Positions 7,344 through 14,788 of a stretch of DNA of 16,875 bases are shown here, in pieces. Location: the NCBI RefSeq assembly GCF_934643405.1, contig NZ_CAKUCL010000154.1, positions 1 through 16,875 of the forward strand, written 5' to 3'. A program made the position numbers and the translations under genes. The DNA is from an uncultured Actinoplanes sp. Its GTDB lineage: Bacteria; Actinomycetota; Actinomycetes; Mycobacteriales; Micromonosporaceae. The first letter of the stretch is position 1. Each line of letters opens with the position of its first letter. The notes below the pieces were generated by a model. It had not been told where the DNA came from. It was given only the letters and a program-made list of their open reading frames with translations, and did no database searches.

Positions 7344-8039
7344 GTGGGCGACGATGCCGGGGTGTATGCGGTGATCGCCGAGGTGCAGCGGGAGCCGCTG
7401 TGGCGTGTGGTCACCGACTGGCCCGCGCGCACGCTCGCCGAACGCCAGCGGTACGCGATGGACCGCTTGGTCACCACCCACGGCTACCCGGTCAACGCCG
7501 CGGCGGGGATCGTGGGCAACCTGACCAAGGAGTCCGGTGTGCTGCCGTCGCGGGTGCAGGGCAGCGCGGCCCGCACACCGTTGCGGTCGCGGGGGGTGGA
7601 CGGCCGGATGCACGACTGGACGCCGCGCGAGGTGATGGACCGGACCGCGACGGCCGGACCGGAGGAGGCCGGCGTGGGGCTCGCCCAGTGGACGTTCCCC
7701 GCCCGGCGGGCGGCCCTGTTCGCGTACCACGGCGCCGGGCCGCGGATCCTGTTCGACATGGACGCCCAGCTCGACTACCTGGTGCGGGAACTGAGGACCA
7801 GCTTCGGTGCGGTCGACGCCGTACTCACCAGGCCCGGCGTCACCGTGGCGCAGGCGTCGGACGAGGTCCTCTACGGCTTCGAGACCCCGGCCGACGTGCT
7901 GGCGAACGGTCGCCGGCTGCCCCGCGGCCACGCCGCCGTGCGAAAGGCGTTCGCCGAGCGCCGCATTGTGTCGCAGGGCGCGCTGCGCGCGTACCACCCG
8001 ATCGGGGACACGTCGGCGCCGAGGCGGCCACCCTCCTGA
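7344..8039 (+). CDS. Phage tail lysozyme-domain protein
   Basis: The protein is up to 231 residues. The region from about 35 to 210 resembles the phage tail-tip lysozyme domain: AMDRLVTTHGYPVNAAAGIVGNLTKESG-type start with candidate catalytic Glu63 in NLTKESG, then GLAQWTFPARRAALFAYHG (112-130), and a late DEVLYGFETPAD (173-184). Such domains cleave the peptidoglycan glycan strand. I see no signal peptide, membrane anchor or cell-wall-binding repeat, and no phage genes around it. The start is uncertain: GTG 7344 is the longest, while GTG 7371 (start of VIAEVQ) has a GGGG 8 nt upstream and may be the real one. It could be a domesticated phage enzyme, a toxin moved by a specialised secretion system, or a protein released on lysis. 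The family call is from motif recognition. Confidence 0.75.
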   Translation: MGDDAGVYAVIAEVQREPLWRVVTDWPARTLAERQRYAMDRLVTTHGYPVNAAAGIVGNLTKESGVLPSRVQGSAARTPLRSRGVDGRMHDWTPREVMDRTATAGPEEAGVGLAQWTFPARRAALFAYHGAGPRILFDMDAQLDYLVRELRTSFGAVDAVLTRPGVTVAQASDEVLYGFETPADVLANGRRLPRGHAAVRKAFAERRIVSQGALRAYHPIGDTSAPRRPPS

Positions 8040-8080
8040 GGGGTGCCGAACGGGCCGCCGGCCACGACGCGCCACCGAAA

Positions 8081-8110
8081 ATTGTCAACAATCTCGAAGA
8101 CAATGTTGAC
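8081..8110. promoter_or_regulatory. Palindromic operator, GntR/FadR-like
   Basis: ATTGTCAACAAT (8081-8092) is a perfect palindrome of two 5-bp arms around CA. A related box, GACAATGTTGAC (8099-8110), follows. Across the two boxes, GTCAACA (8084-8090) and TGTTGAC (8104-8110) form a perfect 7-bp inverted repeat, and ATTGTC/GACAAT another. The A+T content stands out sharply from its surroundings. Sites of the form TTGTxxACAA are typical of GntR-family (FadR subgroup) repressors, which often control aromatic-acid operons. The second box overlaps the proposed -35, so binding would block transcription of the catabolic operon. No regulator gene is present in the window. Confidence 0.6.
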
Positions 8111-8134
8111 TACGATCTTCGATGCCCGTAGACA
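8106..8134 (+). promoter_or_regulatory. Candidate promoter of the catabolic operon
   Basis: TTGACT (8106-8111) is a near-consensus -35. After 17 bp, TAGACA (8129-8134) matches the actinobacterial -10 moderately. Transcription would begin near 8141, leaving a leader of about 25 nt that contains the AGGAGG ribosome-binding site. The -35 is inside the palindromic operator. Confidence 0.45.
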
Positions 8135-8156
8135 GGGGAAGACATCGACGTGCCGC

Positions 8157-8162
8157 AGGAGG
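8157..8162 (+). promoter_or_regulatory. Ribosome-binding site AGGAGG of the aldolase gene
   Basis: This is a full-consensus AGGAGG, rare in this window, and 4 nt from ATG 8167, which is closer than usual. It fixes the start at 8167 rather than at the upstream in-frame ATG 8122, which would lie within the promoter. Confidence 0.7.
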
Positions 8163-8166
8163 CCGC

Positions 8167-8871
8167 ATGGCATCGCACTACGTCGTCCGGGCCGTCGACC
8201 GGGCCGAGCCGGAGGTCATCGCGGCCCTGCGCGAGGCCGGCGTGGCCACCACGCACGAGGCGGCCGGCCGGACCGGGCTGCTCGGACCGCGGATCCGGCC
8301 GCGGCAGACCGGCGCCGCCGTCGCCGGCTCGGCGATCACCGTGTCCTGCCCGCCCGGCGACAATCTGATGATCCACGCGGCGGTCGAGGTGTGCCGCCCC
8401 GGCGACATCCTGGTGGTGACCACCACCTCGCCGTCCACCGACGGCATGGTCGGCGACCTGCTGGCCACCTCGCTGCGCGCCCGGGGGGTGCTCGGCGTGG
8501 TGAGCGACGCGGGCGTGCGCGACATCGCCGCCCTGCGCGATATGGGGTTCCCGGTCTGGTCCCGGGCCGTGCACGCGCAGGGGACGGTGAAGGCCAGCCC
8601 CGGCTCGGTGAACGTCCCGGTGGTCGCGGCCGGTCAGCTCGTGCGGCCGGGCGACATCATCGTGGCCGACGACGACGGCGTGCTCGCCCTGCCGGCTTCC
8701 CGGGGCGCCGGCGTGGTCGCGGCCGCCGCTCAGCGCCTGGCGAACGAGGAAAGCAAGCGGTCGAAGCTGGCCGGCGGCACGCTGGGACTCGACCTGTACG
8801 ACCTGCGCCCTCTGCTCGCGTCGCTGGGCGTCGCATACGTGGACCGGCTGCCCGGCGGGCAAGACCGGTGA
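8167..8871 (+). CDS. ligK: 4-carboxy-4-hydroxy-2-oxoadipate (CHA) aldolase / oxaloacetate decarboxylase
   Basis: This 234-residue protein belongs to the RraA-like fold family that includes LigK, GalC and ProA. These enzymes split CHA into pyruvate and oxaloacetate with a divalent metal and often also decarboxylate oxaloacetate. The family features are visible: an early TTHEAAGRTGLLGPRI segment, PPGDNLMIHAA (about 59-69), RPGDILVV, GVVSDAGVRDIAALRDMGFPVW with the Arg-Asp pair that binds metal and substrate (R118/D119 by my count), and RPGDIIVADDDGVLALP near the C-terminus. Length is normal. True RraA (an RNase E inhibitor) is shorter, and the operon context with tautomerase and hydratase genes strongly favours the aldolase. 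It is the first gene of the operon; its TGA overlaps the GTG of the next gene by 4 nt. Confidence 0.9.
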   Translation: MASHYVVRAVDRAEPEVIAALREAGVATTHEAAGRTGLLGPRIRPRQTGAAVAGSAITVSCPPGDNLMIHAAVEVCRPGDILVVTTTSPSTDGMVGDLLATSLRARGVLGVVSDAGVRDIAALRDMGFPVWSRAVHAQGTVKASPGSVNVPVVAAGQLVRPGDIIVADDDGVLALPASRGAGVVAAAAQRLANEESKRSKLAGGTLGLDLYDLRPLLASLGVAYVDRLPGGQDR

Positions 8872-9929
8872 GTACCGGTGGCATCCGCTGCATGCAGATG
8901 CGCGGCGGCACCTCGAAGGGCGCGTACTTCCTGGCCGGTGACCTGCCGGCCGACCCGGCCGGGCGCGACGACCTGCTGCTGCGGATCATGGGCTCGCCGG
9001 ACGAGCGGCAGATCGACGGGCTCGGCGGCGGGCATCCGCTGACCAGCAAGGTCGCGGTGATCAGCCGGTCCGCCGACCCGGACGCCGACGTGGACTACCT
9101 GTTCCTGCAGGTGGTGCCGGACCGGGCGATCGTCACCGACGCGCAGACCTGCGGGAACCTGCTGGCCGGGGTGGGCCCGTTCGCGATCGAACGCGGGCTG
9201 GTGGCGGCCGCGGGGGAGACCACGACCGTACGCATCCGGATCCTCAATCCCACGATGAACTTCGCCGAGGCCCGGGTGCGTACGCCCGGGGGCCGGGTGC
9301 GCTACGACGGCGACACCGTCATGTCCGGTACGCCGTTCCCCGCGGCCCCGATCGACATCGCGTTCCCCGGCGGCGGCGCCCCGATCTTCCCGACCGGACG
9401 CCTCACCGACCGGTTCGCCGGTCTGGCCGCGACGGCGGTGGACGCGGGCATGCCGGTCGTTCTCGTGCGGGCGAGCGACCTGGGCCTGGACGGGACGGAG
9501 CAGCCGGCCACCCTCGAGGGCAACGCCGAGCTGCGATCCACGGTGGAGGACATCCGGCGGGAGGCCGGTGCGGCGATGGGCCTGGGTGACGTACGGGACA
9601 CGACCGTCCCGAAGATCAGCATCGTCTCGCCACCGCGGCACGGCGGCACGGTCACCACCCGCACCTTCATCCCGCACCGCGTGCACACCGCGATCGGGGT
9701 GCTGGGCGCGGTGTCGGTCGCCGCCGCCGTGGGCGCCGAAGGAACCGTGGCCCCGCCGGCATCCGGCGGCCTGGTGCGCATCGAGCACCCGACGGGCATC
9801 CTCGAGGTGACCGCCGAGCTCGACGGCACCGGGCCGGACACCCGGTTGCGCCGGGGCTCGGTGGTCCGCACGGCGCGCAAATTGTCGGACGGCCTGGTCT
9901 GGCCGCGTGGGGGAGGGGCAGCCGGATGA
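8868..9929 (+). CDS. galD: 4-oxalomesaconate tautomerase, PrpF family (GalD/LigU type)
   Basis: This 353-residue protein is of normal length (GalD is about 360). PrpF proteins have a doubled diaminopimelate-epimerase-like fold and move a proton between carbons; GalD and LigU act on 4-oxalomesaconate to give the isomer that the hydratase accepts. The family signature MRGGTSKGAYFLAGDLP starts at residue 11. Next come GGGHPLTSKVAVI with Lys61 and TCGNLLAGVGPFAIERGLV with Cys95, matching the lysine and cysteine of the PrpF active site, then ILNPTMNF and the late FIPHRVHTAIGVLGA. PrpF members also act as 2-methylaconitate isomerases, but no methylcitrate genes are nearby. GTG 8868 overlaps the aldolase stop (GTGA), and its own TGA overlaps the next start (ATGA). 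Confidence 0.9.
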   Translation: MSTGGIRCMQMRGGTSKGAYFLAGDLPADPAGRDDLLLRIMGSPDERQIDGLGGGHPLTSKVAVISRSADPDADVDYLFLQVVPDRAIVTDAQTCGNLLAGVGPFAIERGLVAAAGETTTVRIRILNPTMNFAEARVRTPGGRVRYDGDTVMSGTPFPAAPIDIAFPGGGAPIFPTGRLTDRFAGLAATAVDAGMPVVLVRASDLGLDGTEQPATLEGNAELRSTVEDIRREAGAAMGLGDVRDTTVPKISIVSPPRHGGTVTTRTFIPHRVHTAIGVLGAVSVAAAVGAEGTVAPPASGGLVRIEHPTGILEVTAELDGTGPDTRLRRGSVVRTARKLSDGLVWPRGGGAAG

Positions 9930-10903
9930 CGCACGATCCCGATCGGCGGCGCGACATCGCGCACACCGGGCCGGTCGAACTGCGCACGCCCGTGCTCGAG
10001 GAGTCGCGTGACTTCTTCGTCCGGGTGATGGGCCTGCGCGAGGTGCATCGCGACGCCGATTCGGTCTACCTGCACACCTGGGACGACTATCAGTCGTGGA
10101 CCGTGCGGCTGGTGCGGTCGTCGCAGGCCGGTATCGGCCGGACGTATCTGCGCGCCGCCAGCCCCGAGGCGGTCGGGCGCCTGACGGCGTCGATCGGGGA
10201 GGCCGGGCTGGTCCGTGGCGCGGTGCACGACGCGTACGGGCTGGGAGAGGTGATGATGTTCCATGATCCCGACGGGCACGAGCTGGGACTCTACTGGGAC
10301 GTCGACTGGTACCGGGCCGACGACAGCGACCGGCCCGCGCTGAAGAACCAGGCGGCGGCGTACCCGGGGCGCGGCGCGAACCTGCGGCGGCTCGACCACG
10401 TGAACTACCTGACCGCGGACGTGCCGGCCACCGCGGCGTTCCTGAGCGACGTGCTGGGCGCGCGTTGCACCGAGCAGATCGTCAAGGACGACGGCTCACC
10501 GCAGGCCGTCTGGTACTCGCTGGGCAACAAGACGTACGACCTGGTCTACACCGAGGACTGGACCGCAAGCCGGGGACGTCTGCATCACGTCGCGTTCGCC
10601 ACCGACACCCGCGAGGAGATCCTGCGGGCCGCCGACGTCTGCCTCGACGCCGGCGTGCACATCGAGACCGGCCCGCACAAACACGCGATCCAGCAAACCT
10701 TCTTCCTGTACGTCTGGGAGCCCGGCGGCAACCGCATCGAGATCTGCAACGCCGGCGCGCGGCTCATCCTGGCGCCGGATTGGAGGACGATCAGCTGGAG
10801 CCGCCAGGAGCGCGCGAAGGGCCAGGCGTGGGGCCTGCAGACCATCTCGACGTTCCACACGCACGGCACGCCGGTCGTCCCCGTGCCCGGGGAAACTTCG
10901 TGA
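9926..10903 (+). CDS. Type I (VOC-fold) extradiol ring-cleavage dioxygenase
   Basis: This 325-residue protein has two vicinal-oxygen-chelate modules, about residues 11-125 and 153-275, the architecture and length of catechol 2,3-dioxygenases such as XylE. The C-terminal module keeps the 2-His-1-carboxylate metal site: LDHVN (His158), RLHHVAF (a His at 220/221) and GNRIEICN (Glu272). It also has the second-shell GPHKHAI (249-255) and a tyrosine in FFLYVWEPGGN. The metal is probably Fe(II) or Mn(II). The enzyme should open a catecholic ring next to the hydroxyls. The neighbours consume 4-oxalomesaconate, so gallate or a related trihydroxy acid is the inferred substrate. That is inference: the closest families act on catechols, 3,4-dihydroxyphenylacetate or dihydroxy-cumate. 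ATG 9926 overlaps the previous stop by 4 nt. It is between galD and ligJ on one transcript. Confidence 0.85.
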   Translation: MTHDPDRRRDIAHTGPVELRTPVLEESRDFFVRVMGLREVHRDADSVYLHTWDDYQSWTVRLVRSSQAGIGRTYLRAASPEAVGRLTASIGEAGLVRGAVHDAYGLGEVMMFHDPDGHELGLYWDVDWYRADDSDRPALKNQAAAYPGRGANLRRLDHVNYLTADVPATAAFLSDVLGARCTEQIVKDDGSPQAVWYSLGNKTYDLVYTEDWTASRGRLHHVAFATDTREEILRAADVCLDAGVHIETGPHKHAIQQTFFLYVWEPGGNRIEICNAGARLILAPDWRTISWSRQERAKGQAWGLQTISTFHTHGTPVVPVPGETS

Positions 10904-11868
10904 TCATCGACTGTCATGGGCACTACACGACCGCCCCCGCGGCCCACGCCCAGTGGCAGCCTTCGTCGCCCTATCCCGCCATCTCCGACGACGAGATCCG
11001 CGAGTCGCTGGAGGGAAGCCAGCTGCGGCTGATGGCTCAGCGCGGCGTGGACCTCACCATCTTCTCGCCGCGTGCGTCGGCGATGCGCCACCACCTCGGT
11101 ACGGAGTCGGACAGCCGGGCGTGGACATCGGTGTCCAACGACCTGATCGCCCGTGTCGTGGGCCTCTATCCGTCGTCGTTCGCCGGTGTCGGCCAGCTGC
11201 CGCAGTCGCCCGGCGCCCCGATCGCCGGCTCCGTCGGCGAGCTGCGCCGGTGCGTGCTCGACCTCGGCTTCGTCGGCTGCAACCTCAACCCGGACCCGAG
11301 CGGCGGGCATTGGACGTCACCGCCGCTGACCGACCCGTACTGGTTCCCGCTCTACGAGGAGATGGTGTCGCTGGACGTGCCCGCGATGGTGCACGTCTCC
11401 GCGGTGACCAACGAGAACTTCCACGCCACCGGGTCGCACTACCTGAACGCCGACACCACCGCGTTCATGCAGTTCCTGCGGTCGGACCTGTTCACCCGGT
11501 TCCCCGGCCTGCGGTTCGTCATCCCGCACGGCGGGGGCGCGGTGCCGTACCACTGGGGACGCTTCCGCGGTCTGGCCGACATGATCGGCCGGCCGCCGCC
11601 GGAGGAGTCGGTGATGACCAACGTCTTCTTCGACACCTGCGTCTACCACCAGAGCGGCATCAACCTGCTGTTCGACGTCATCGACACCGGCAACATCCTG
11701 TTCGGCTCCGAGATGGTGGGCGCGGTGCGCGGCATCGACCCGCGGACCGGCCACCACTTCGACGACACGCGGCGCTACGTCGAGGCGCTTGGTCTGTCCA
11801 CACCGGACCACGAGAAGGTCTTCTCGGGAAACGCCCGGCGCGTCTTCCCCCGTCTGGTCACCCCGTAG
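10900..11868 (+). CDS. ligJ: 4-oxalomesaconate hydratase, amidohydrolase family (LigJ type)
   Basis: This 322-residue protein is a metal-dependent amidohydrolase with the distinctive LigJ start IIDCHGHYTTAP. The metal ligands are His6 and His8 in DCHGHY, His165 in AMVHVS, and His210 in VIPHGGG, and the late FGSEMVGAVRGIDP contains the acidic residue (Glu271) that corresponds to the active-site glutamate region of LigJ. It adds water to the tautomerised oxalomesaconate to make CHA, which the aldolase encoded first in the operon then cleaves. The GTG at 10900 overlaps the dioxygenase stop (GTGA) and has GGGGAAA just upstream. The frame is open far upstream only as a shadow. Pseudomonas uses an unrelated hydratase (GalB) for this step, so this operon is of the Sphingobium LigJ type. 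It ends 10 nt from the convergent permease gene. Confidence 0.93.
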   Translation: MIIDCHGHYTTAPAAHAQWQPSSPYPAISDDEIRESLEGSQLRLMAQRGVDLTIFSPRASAMRHHLGTESDSRAWTSVSNDLIARVVGLYPSSFAGVGQLPQSPGAPIAGSVGELRRCVLDLGFVGCNLNPDPSGGHWTSPPLTDPYWFPLYEEMVSLDVPAMVHVSAVTNENFHATGSHYLNADTTAFMQFLRSDLFTRFPGLRFVIPHGGGAVPYHWGRFRGLADMIGRPPPEESVMTNVFFDTCVYHQSGINLLFDVIDTGNILFGSEMVGAVRGIDPRTGHHFDDTRRYVEALGLSTPDHEKVFSGNARRVFPRLVTP

Positions 11869-11878
11869 GTCCGATCGC

Positions 11879-14788
11879 TCAGCGGATCGCCCGGAGGGTT
11901 CGCCGTCCGGCCAGGGCGGCCACCCCGGCCAGGACGGCCAGGACCACCACGGCGGCGGTCGCCAGCGCCGCGGCCGACGGCCGGTGGGAGAACGGCAACG
12001 TGAACGGCTGGGGGAAGGCCCAGCCCGTGACGGCCCAGCCCGCGACACCCACCAGGGTGCCAGCCACCACCGCCGCCGCGGCCACCGACGGGTACGTCCA
12101 CAGGACCGCCCGGCGCAGGTCGGCGGGGGACAGGCCCTGGTGGCGCAGCGCGGACAGATCCTCGGCCCGGCGTGCCCGGTCCACGGTGGCCGCCTGCACC
12201 AGCACCGCGGCGGCCAGCAGCGCCGTCAACCCGCCCACCACCAGGTAGAACAGGAGGCCCAGGGCCGGGCCGTCCTGGTCCAGCGCCGCCCGCACCGAGG
12301 CGGCGGAGACGTCCGAGGTGACGATCAGGCCGGTGGCGCGGATCCGGTCCAGCACGTCGGCCGGGGCCGCCGCGGACAACCAGATCTGCGACTCGCCGGT
12401 GAACGTGGCGCCGGTGTCCAGCCGGTCCGCGTAATCCAGGTCGACCAGCGTGCCGGTGACGCCGACCGCGGGGATGACCGGCACCGCGACCGACCGGTCG
12501 ACCGGCAGGTCATGGCCGTCGAAGCCGGTCACCACCGGCCGCGCGATGCCGCCGGCGGTGGCGGCCGGCAGAGGCGACGGCGCGTCGGCCGGCTGGAGGT
12601 AGATGCCGGTGTTGATGCTCGTCAGCAGGTTCACCGACACGGTCAGGCCGTCCTCGGTGCCGGTGACCCGGCCGCCCTCGCTGCTGCGCCAGTTCCCGCC
12701 GGGCAGGCCGTGGAAGATCAGGGTCCCGATGATGTCGCCCGAGCCGCCGCTCCGCTGGAGGTGGATCGAGTCGAGGACGCAGCCGTCGGCGCAGGCCGTC
12801 ACCGTGTACGTGTGCCGGCCGCTGCGCACCTGGCCGAGCGGCACCCGCCGCTCGCCGGACCTCGAGGACACGAGCAGCGCCACGTCCGGGCGCAGCGACG
12901 GCGCGAACCCCGATGCGGTCAGGTCGAGGTTCAGCGTGCCGGAGAACTCGACCGGGGCGGAGGCCACGGGCCGCAACGCGCGCGCCACCGAGTCCCGGGA
13001 CGGCCCGGAGGACGGCCAGTTCGCCACCGCGGCGAGCCGCGTGGTGTCGGCGGCGAGGACCCCGGGCGTGCGGACCACGGCCATCGCGAACCGGCCTTCG
13101 GGGTCGGCCGCCCGGACCGCGGCGAGCAGCTGCGACGGCGCCGTGGGGGTCACCGTCACCACCCGCGCGGCCCCCACGCCGAGGGATGCCTGCGCGGCGC
13201 GGCCGTGGGCGGCGACGTCCACAGCGGACACCGCATATCCGATCACCGCCACCGCGGCGACGAGCAGGCCCAGCAGCCGTACGCCGCCGGGCCGCCGGGA
13301 CAGGTGCAGGCCGGCCAGCGCGAACCCCAGCCGCCCGGCGGAGAGCGCCCGCCGCGACAACCGGGCCACCCCGCCCATCAGCAGCCGCGCCACCGGGAGC
13401 GCGATCGCGATCAGCACGAGGGCCGTGGCGAACGTGCCGACCCCGGTGAGCGTCCCGCCGGTGACCACCAGCTGCACCGTCGCCGCGGCGGCGAGCAGCA
13501 CGACCGCCACCTCGAAGGCCACCGCGCGGGCCGCGCCGCGCACGGCCGGCGCCCGGCGCAGCAGGTCCTGCACCGGGGCGGCCAGCTGCCGGTGCTCGGC
13601 GACCAGGGCGGTGGCGATGGCGGCGGCGACCGCGACCGGCGCCCAGCGCAGCGAGGACAGGCCGGGGTCGGCCCCGACGCCCGGGAACCGGACCGCGGTG
13701 ACGGCGTTGACGATCAGCTGACCGGCCAGGCAGCCCAGCACCCCGCCGGCCACGATCGCGACGATGCTCTCGCCGGTGCCGAGCCACCACCGCTGCGGGG
13801 CGCGGGCGCCTCGCAGGGCGACCACGGCCAGTTCGGTGCGGCGGCCGTCGGTTCCGTAGCCGACCGCCAGGAAGATGGTCAGGCAGGCGAGCAGCACCAG
13901 CGCGACGGCGAGTATCGGCACGACCAGGTGGACCGTGGCCTGTCCGGCGTCGATCCGGTTGAGCAGCTCCGGCATCCCGGTGCGCAGCTCGATGCCGGCC
14001 CGGAGGCCGTCGACCGTGGTCTGCAGCGTGCTCAGTCCCGACCGTACCGAGGGAAGGTTGTCGACGTCCAGGGCGCCCGGGCCGGCGTATCCGTCGACCG
14101 CGAGCACCCGCGCCCCGAGGTCCATGCCGGTCAGCGACGCCTCGGTCACGAACGCGGGCTCGCGGCCCTGCGCGTAACCGTGCGAGCCCCAGTAGTACTC
14201 GGCCGGGTCGGTGAACCGGTAGAAGCCGGTGACCAGGAACGTCTTGGGTTCGCCGAACCGCTCGTAGGTCTTGTTGGTGGGTCCGTCCACGTATTCCGCG
14301 TAGGCGAGCGAGACGGCCTGACCGACGTGCAGGCCGAGCCGCTGGGCGGTGCGCTCGCCCAGCACGACATCGGATTCGCTGAGCAGGCAGCGGCCGGCCA
14401 CGACGGTGAGGTGGGCGCACACGTCCTGCCGGTGCACGAGCCGGGTCGGCTCGTCGGTGTCGCGCTCCAGGCCGATCGTGTTGACCTGCGCGGAGTAGAC
14501 GAAGCGGAAGCCGGGCAGCCCGGTCAGCGCCGGTGTGCTGCGCAGCGCGGCCGGGTCGGCGCCGCTCGGGTCGTCGCCCCGGCGCCGGTCGGGCAGCGCC
14601 TGCACCAGCGCCACCGACGTCTCGTCCGGGTCGGCGACCCCGATCTGCCCGGCGGCCACGGCCCGGTCGGCGGCGCGCAGATAGGCCGGACCGGCGACCG
14701 CGGCCGCGACCCCGAGCAGCGACAACAGCGTGAGCGCGACGGCCTGCCCGCGCCGGGCCCACACCATGGCCAGGACGACGGCGATCAC
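11879..14788 (-). CDS. FtsX-family ABC transporter permease (second of a tandem pair)
   Basis: This protein is about 969 residues. A first membrane helix (WARRGQAVALTLLSLLGVAA) is followed by an extracytoplasmic domain (about 36-285), a membrane block beginning VHLVVPILAVALVLLA with the cytoplasmic loop DGRRTELAVVALRGA that is typical of FtsX permeases, more helices, a second extracytoplasmic domain (about 525-830) and three C-terminal helices. Such permeases work with a cytoplasmic ATPase, often in lipoprotein or peptide export or envelope functions. The second outer domain has a cysteine pair (ACADGCVLDS), matched in the upstream paralog. I chose GTG 14788 because it overlaps the upstream gene's TGA by 4 nt and gives the expected short N-terminus; GTG 14815 would add 9 residues. 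The substrate is unknown. The long plus-strand frames across this region are shadows. Confidence 0.85.
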   Translation of the reverse strand: MIAVVLAMVWARRGQAVALTLLSLLGVAAAVAGPAYLRAADRAVAAGQIGVADPDETSVALVQALPDRRRGDDPSGADPAALRSTPALTGLPGFRFVYSAQVNTIGLERDTDEPTRLVHRQDVCAHLTVVAGRCLLSESDVVLGERTAQRLGLHVGQAVSLAYAEYVDGPTNKTYERFGEPKTFLVTGFYRFTDPAEYYWGSHGYAQGREPAFVTEASLTGMDLGARVLAVDGYAGPGALDVDNLPSVRSGLSTLQTTVDGLRAGIELRTGMPELLNRIDAGQATVHLVVPILAVALVLLACLTIFLAVGYGTDGRRTELAVVALRGARAPQRWWLGTGESIVAIVAGGVLGCLAGQLIVNAVTAVRFPGVGADPGLSSLRWAPVAVAAAIATALVAEHRQLAAPVQDLLRRAPAVRGAARAVAFEVAVVLLAAAATVQLVVTGGTLTGVGTFATALVLIAIALPVARLLMGGVARLSRRALSAGRLGFALAGLHLSRRPGGVRLLGLLVAAVAVIGYAVSAVDVAAHGRAAQASLGVGAARVVTVTPTAPSQLLAAVRAADPEGRFAMAVVRTPGVLAADTTRLAAVANWPSSGPSRDSVARALRPVASAPVEFSGTLNLDLTASGFAPSLRPDVALLVSSRSGERRVPLGQVRSGRHTYTVTACADGCVLDSIHLQRSGGSGDIIGTLIFHGLPGGNWRSSEGGRVTGTEDGLTVSVNLLTSINTGIYLQPADAPSPLPAATAGGIARPVVTGFDGHDLPVDRSVAVPVIPAVGVTGTLVDLDYADRLDTGATFTGESQIWLSAAAPADVLDRIRATGLIVTSDVSAASVRAALDQDGPALGLLFYLVVGGLTALLAAAVLVQAATVDRARRAEDLSALRHQGLSPADLRRAVLWTYPSVAAAAVVAGTLVGVAGWAVTGWAFPQPFTLPFSHRPSAAALATAAVVVLAVLAGVAALAGRRTLRAIR

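Noticed and set aside
8122..8166. Upstream in-frame ATG 8122 for the aldolase
   Set aside because: It lies between the proposed -35 and -10 boxes, while ATG 8167 has a consensus AGGAGG.
8043..9929. A 628-codon frame suggesting a fusion protein ending in the PrpF tautomerase
   Set aside because: Its first half is an out-of-frame reading of the aldolase gene and of the promoter; the tautomerase proper begins at GTG 8868 with the family's N-terminal motif.
11868..11890. Terminator between the convergent ligJ and permease genes
   Set aside because: Only 10 nt separate the stops and the CGATC/GATCG repeat is short and imperfect, with no T-tract.
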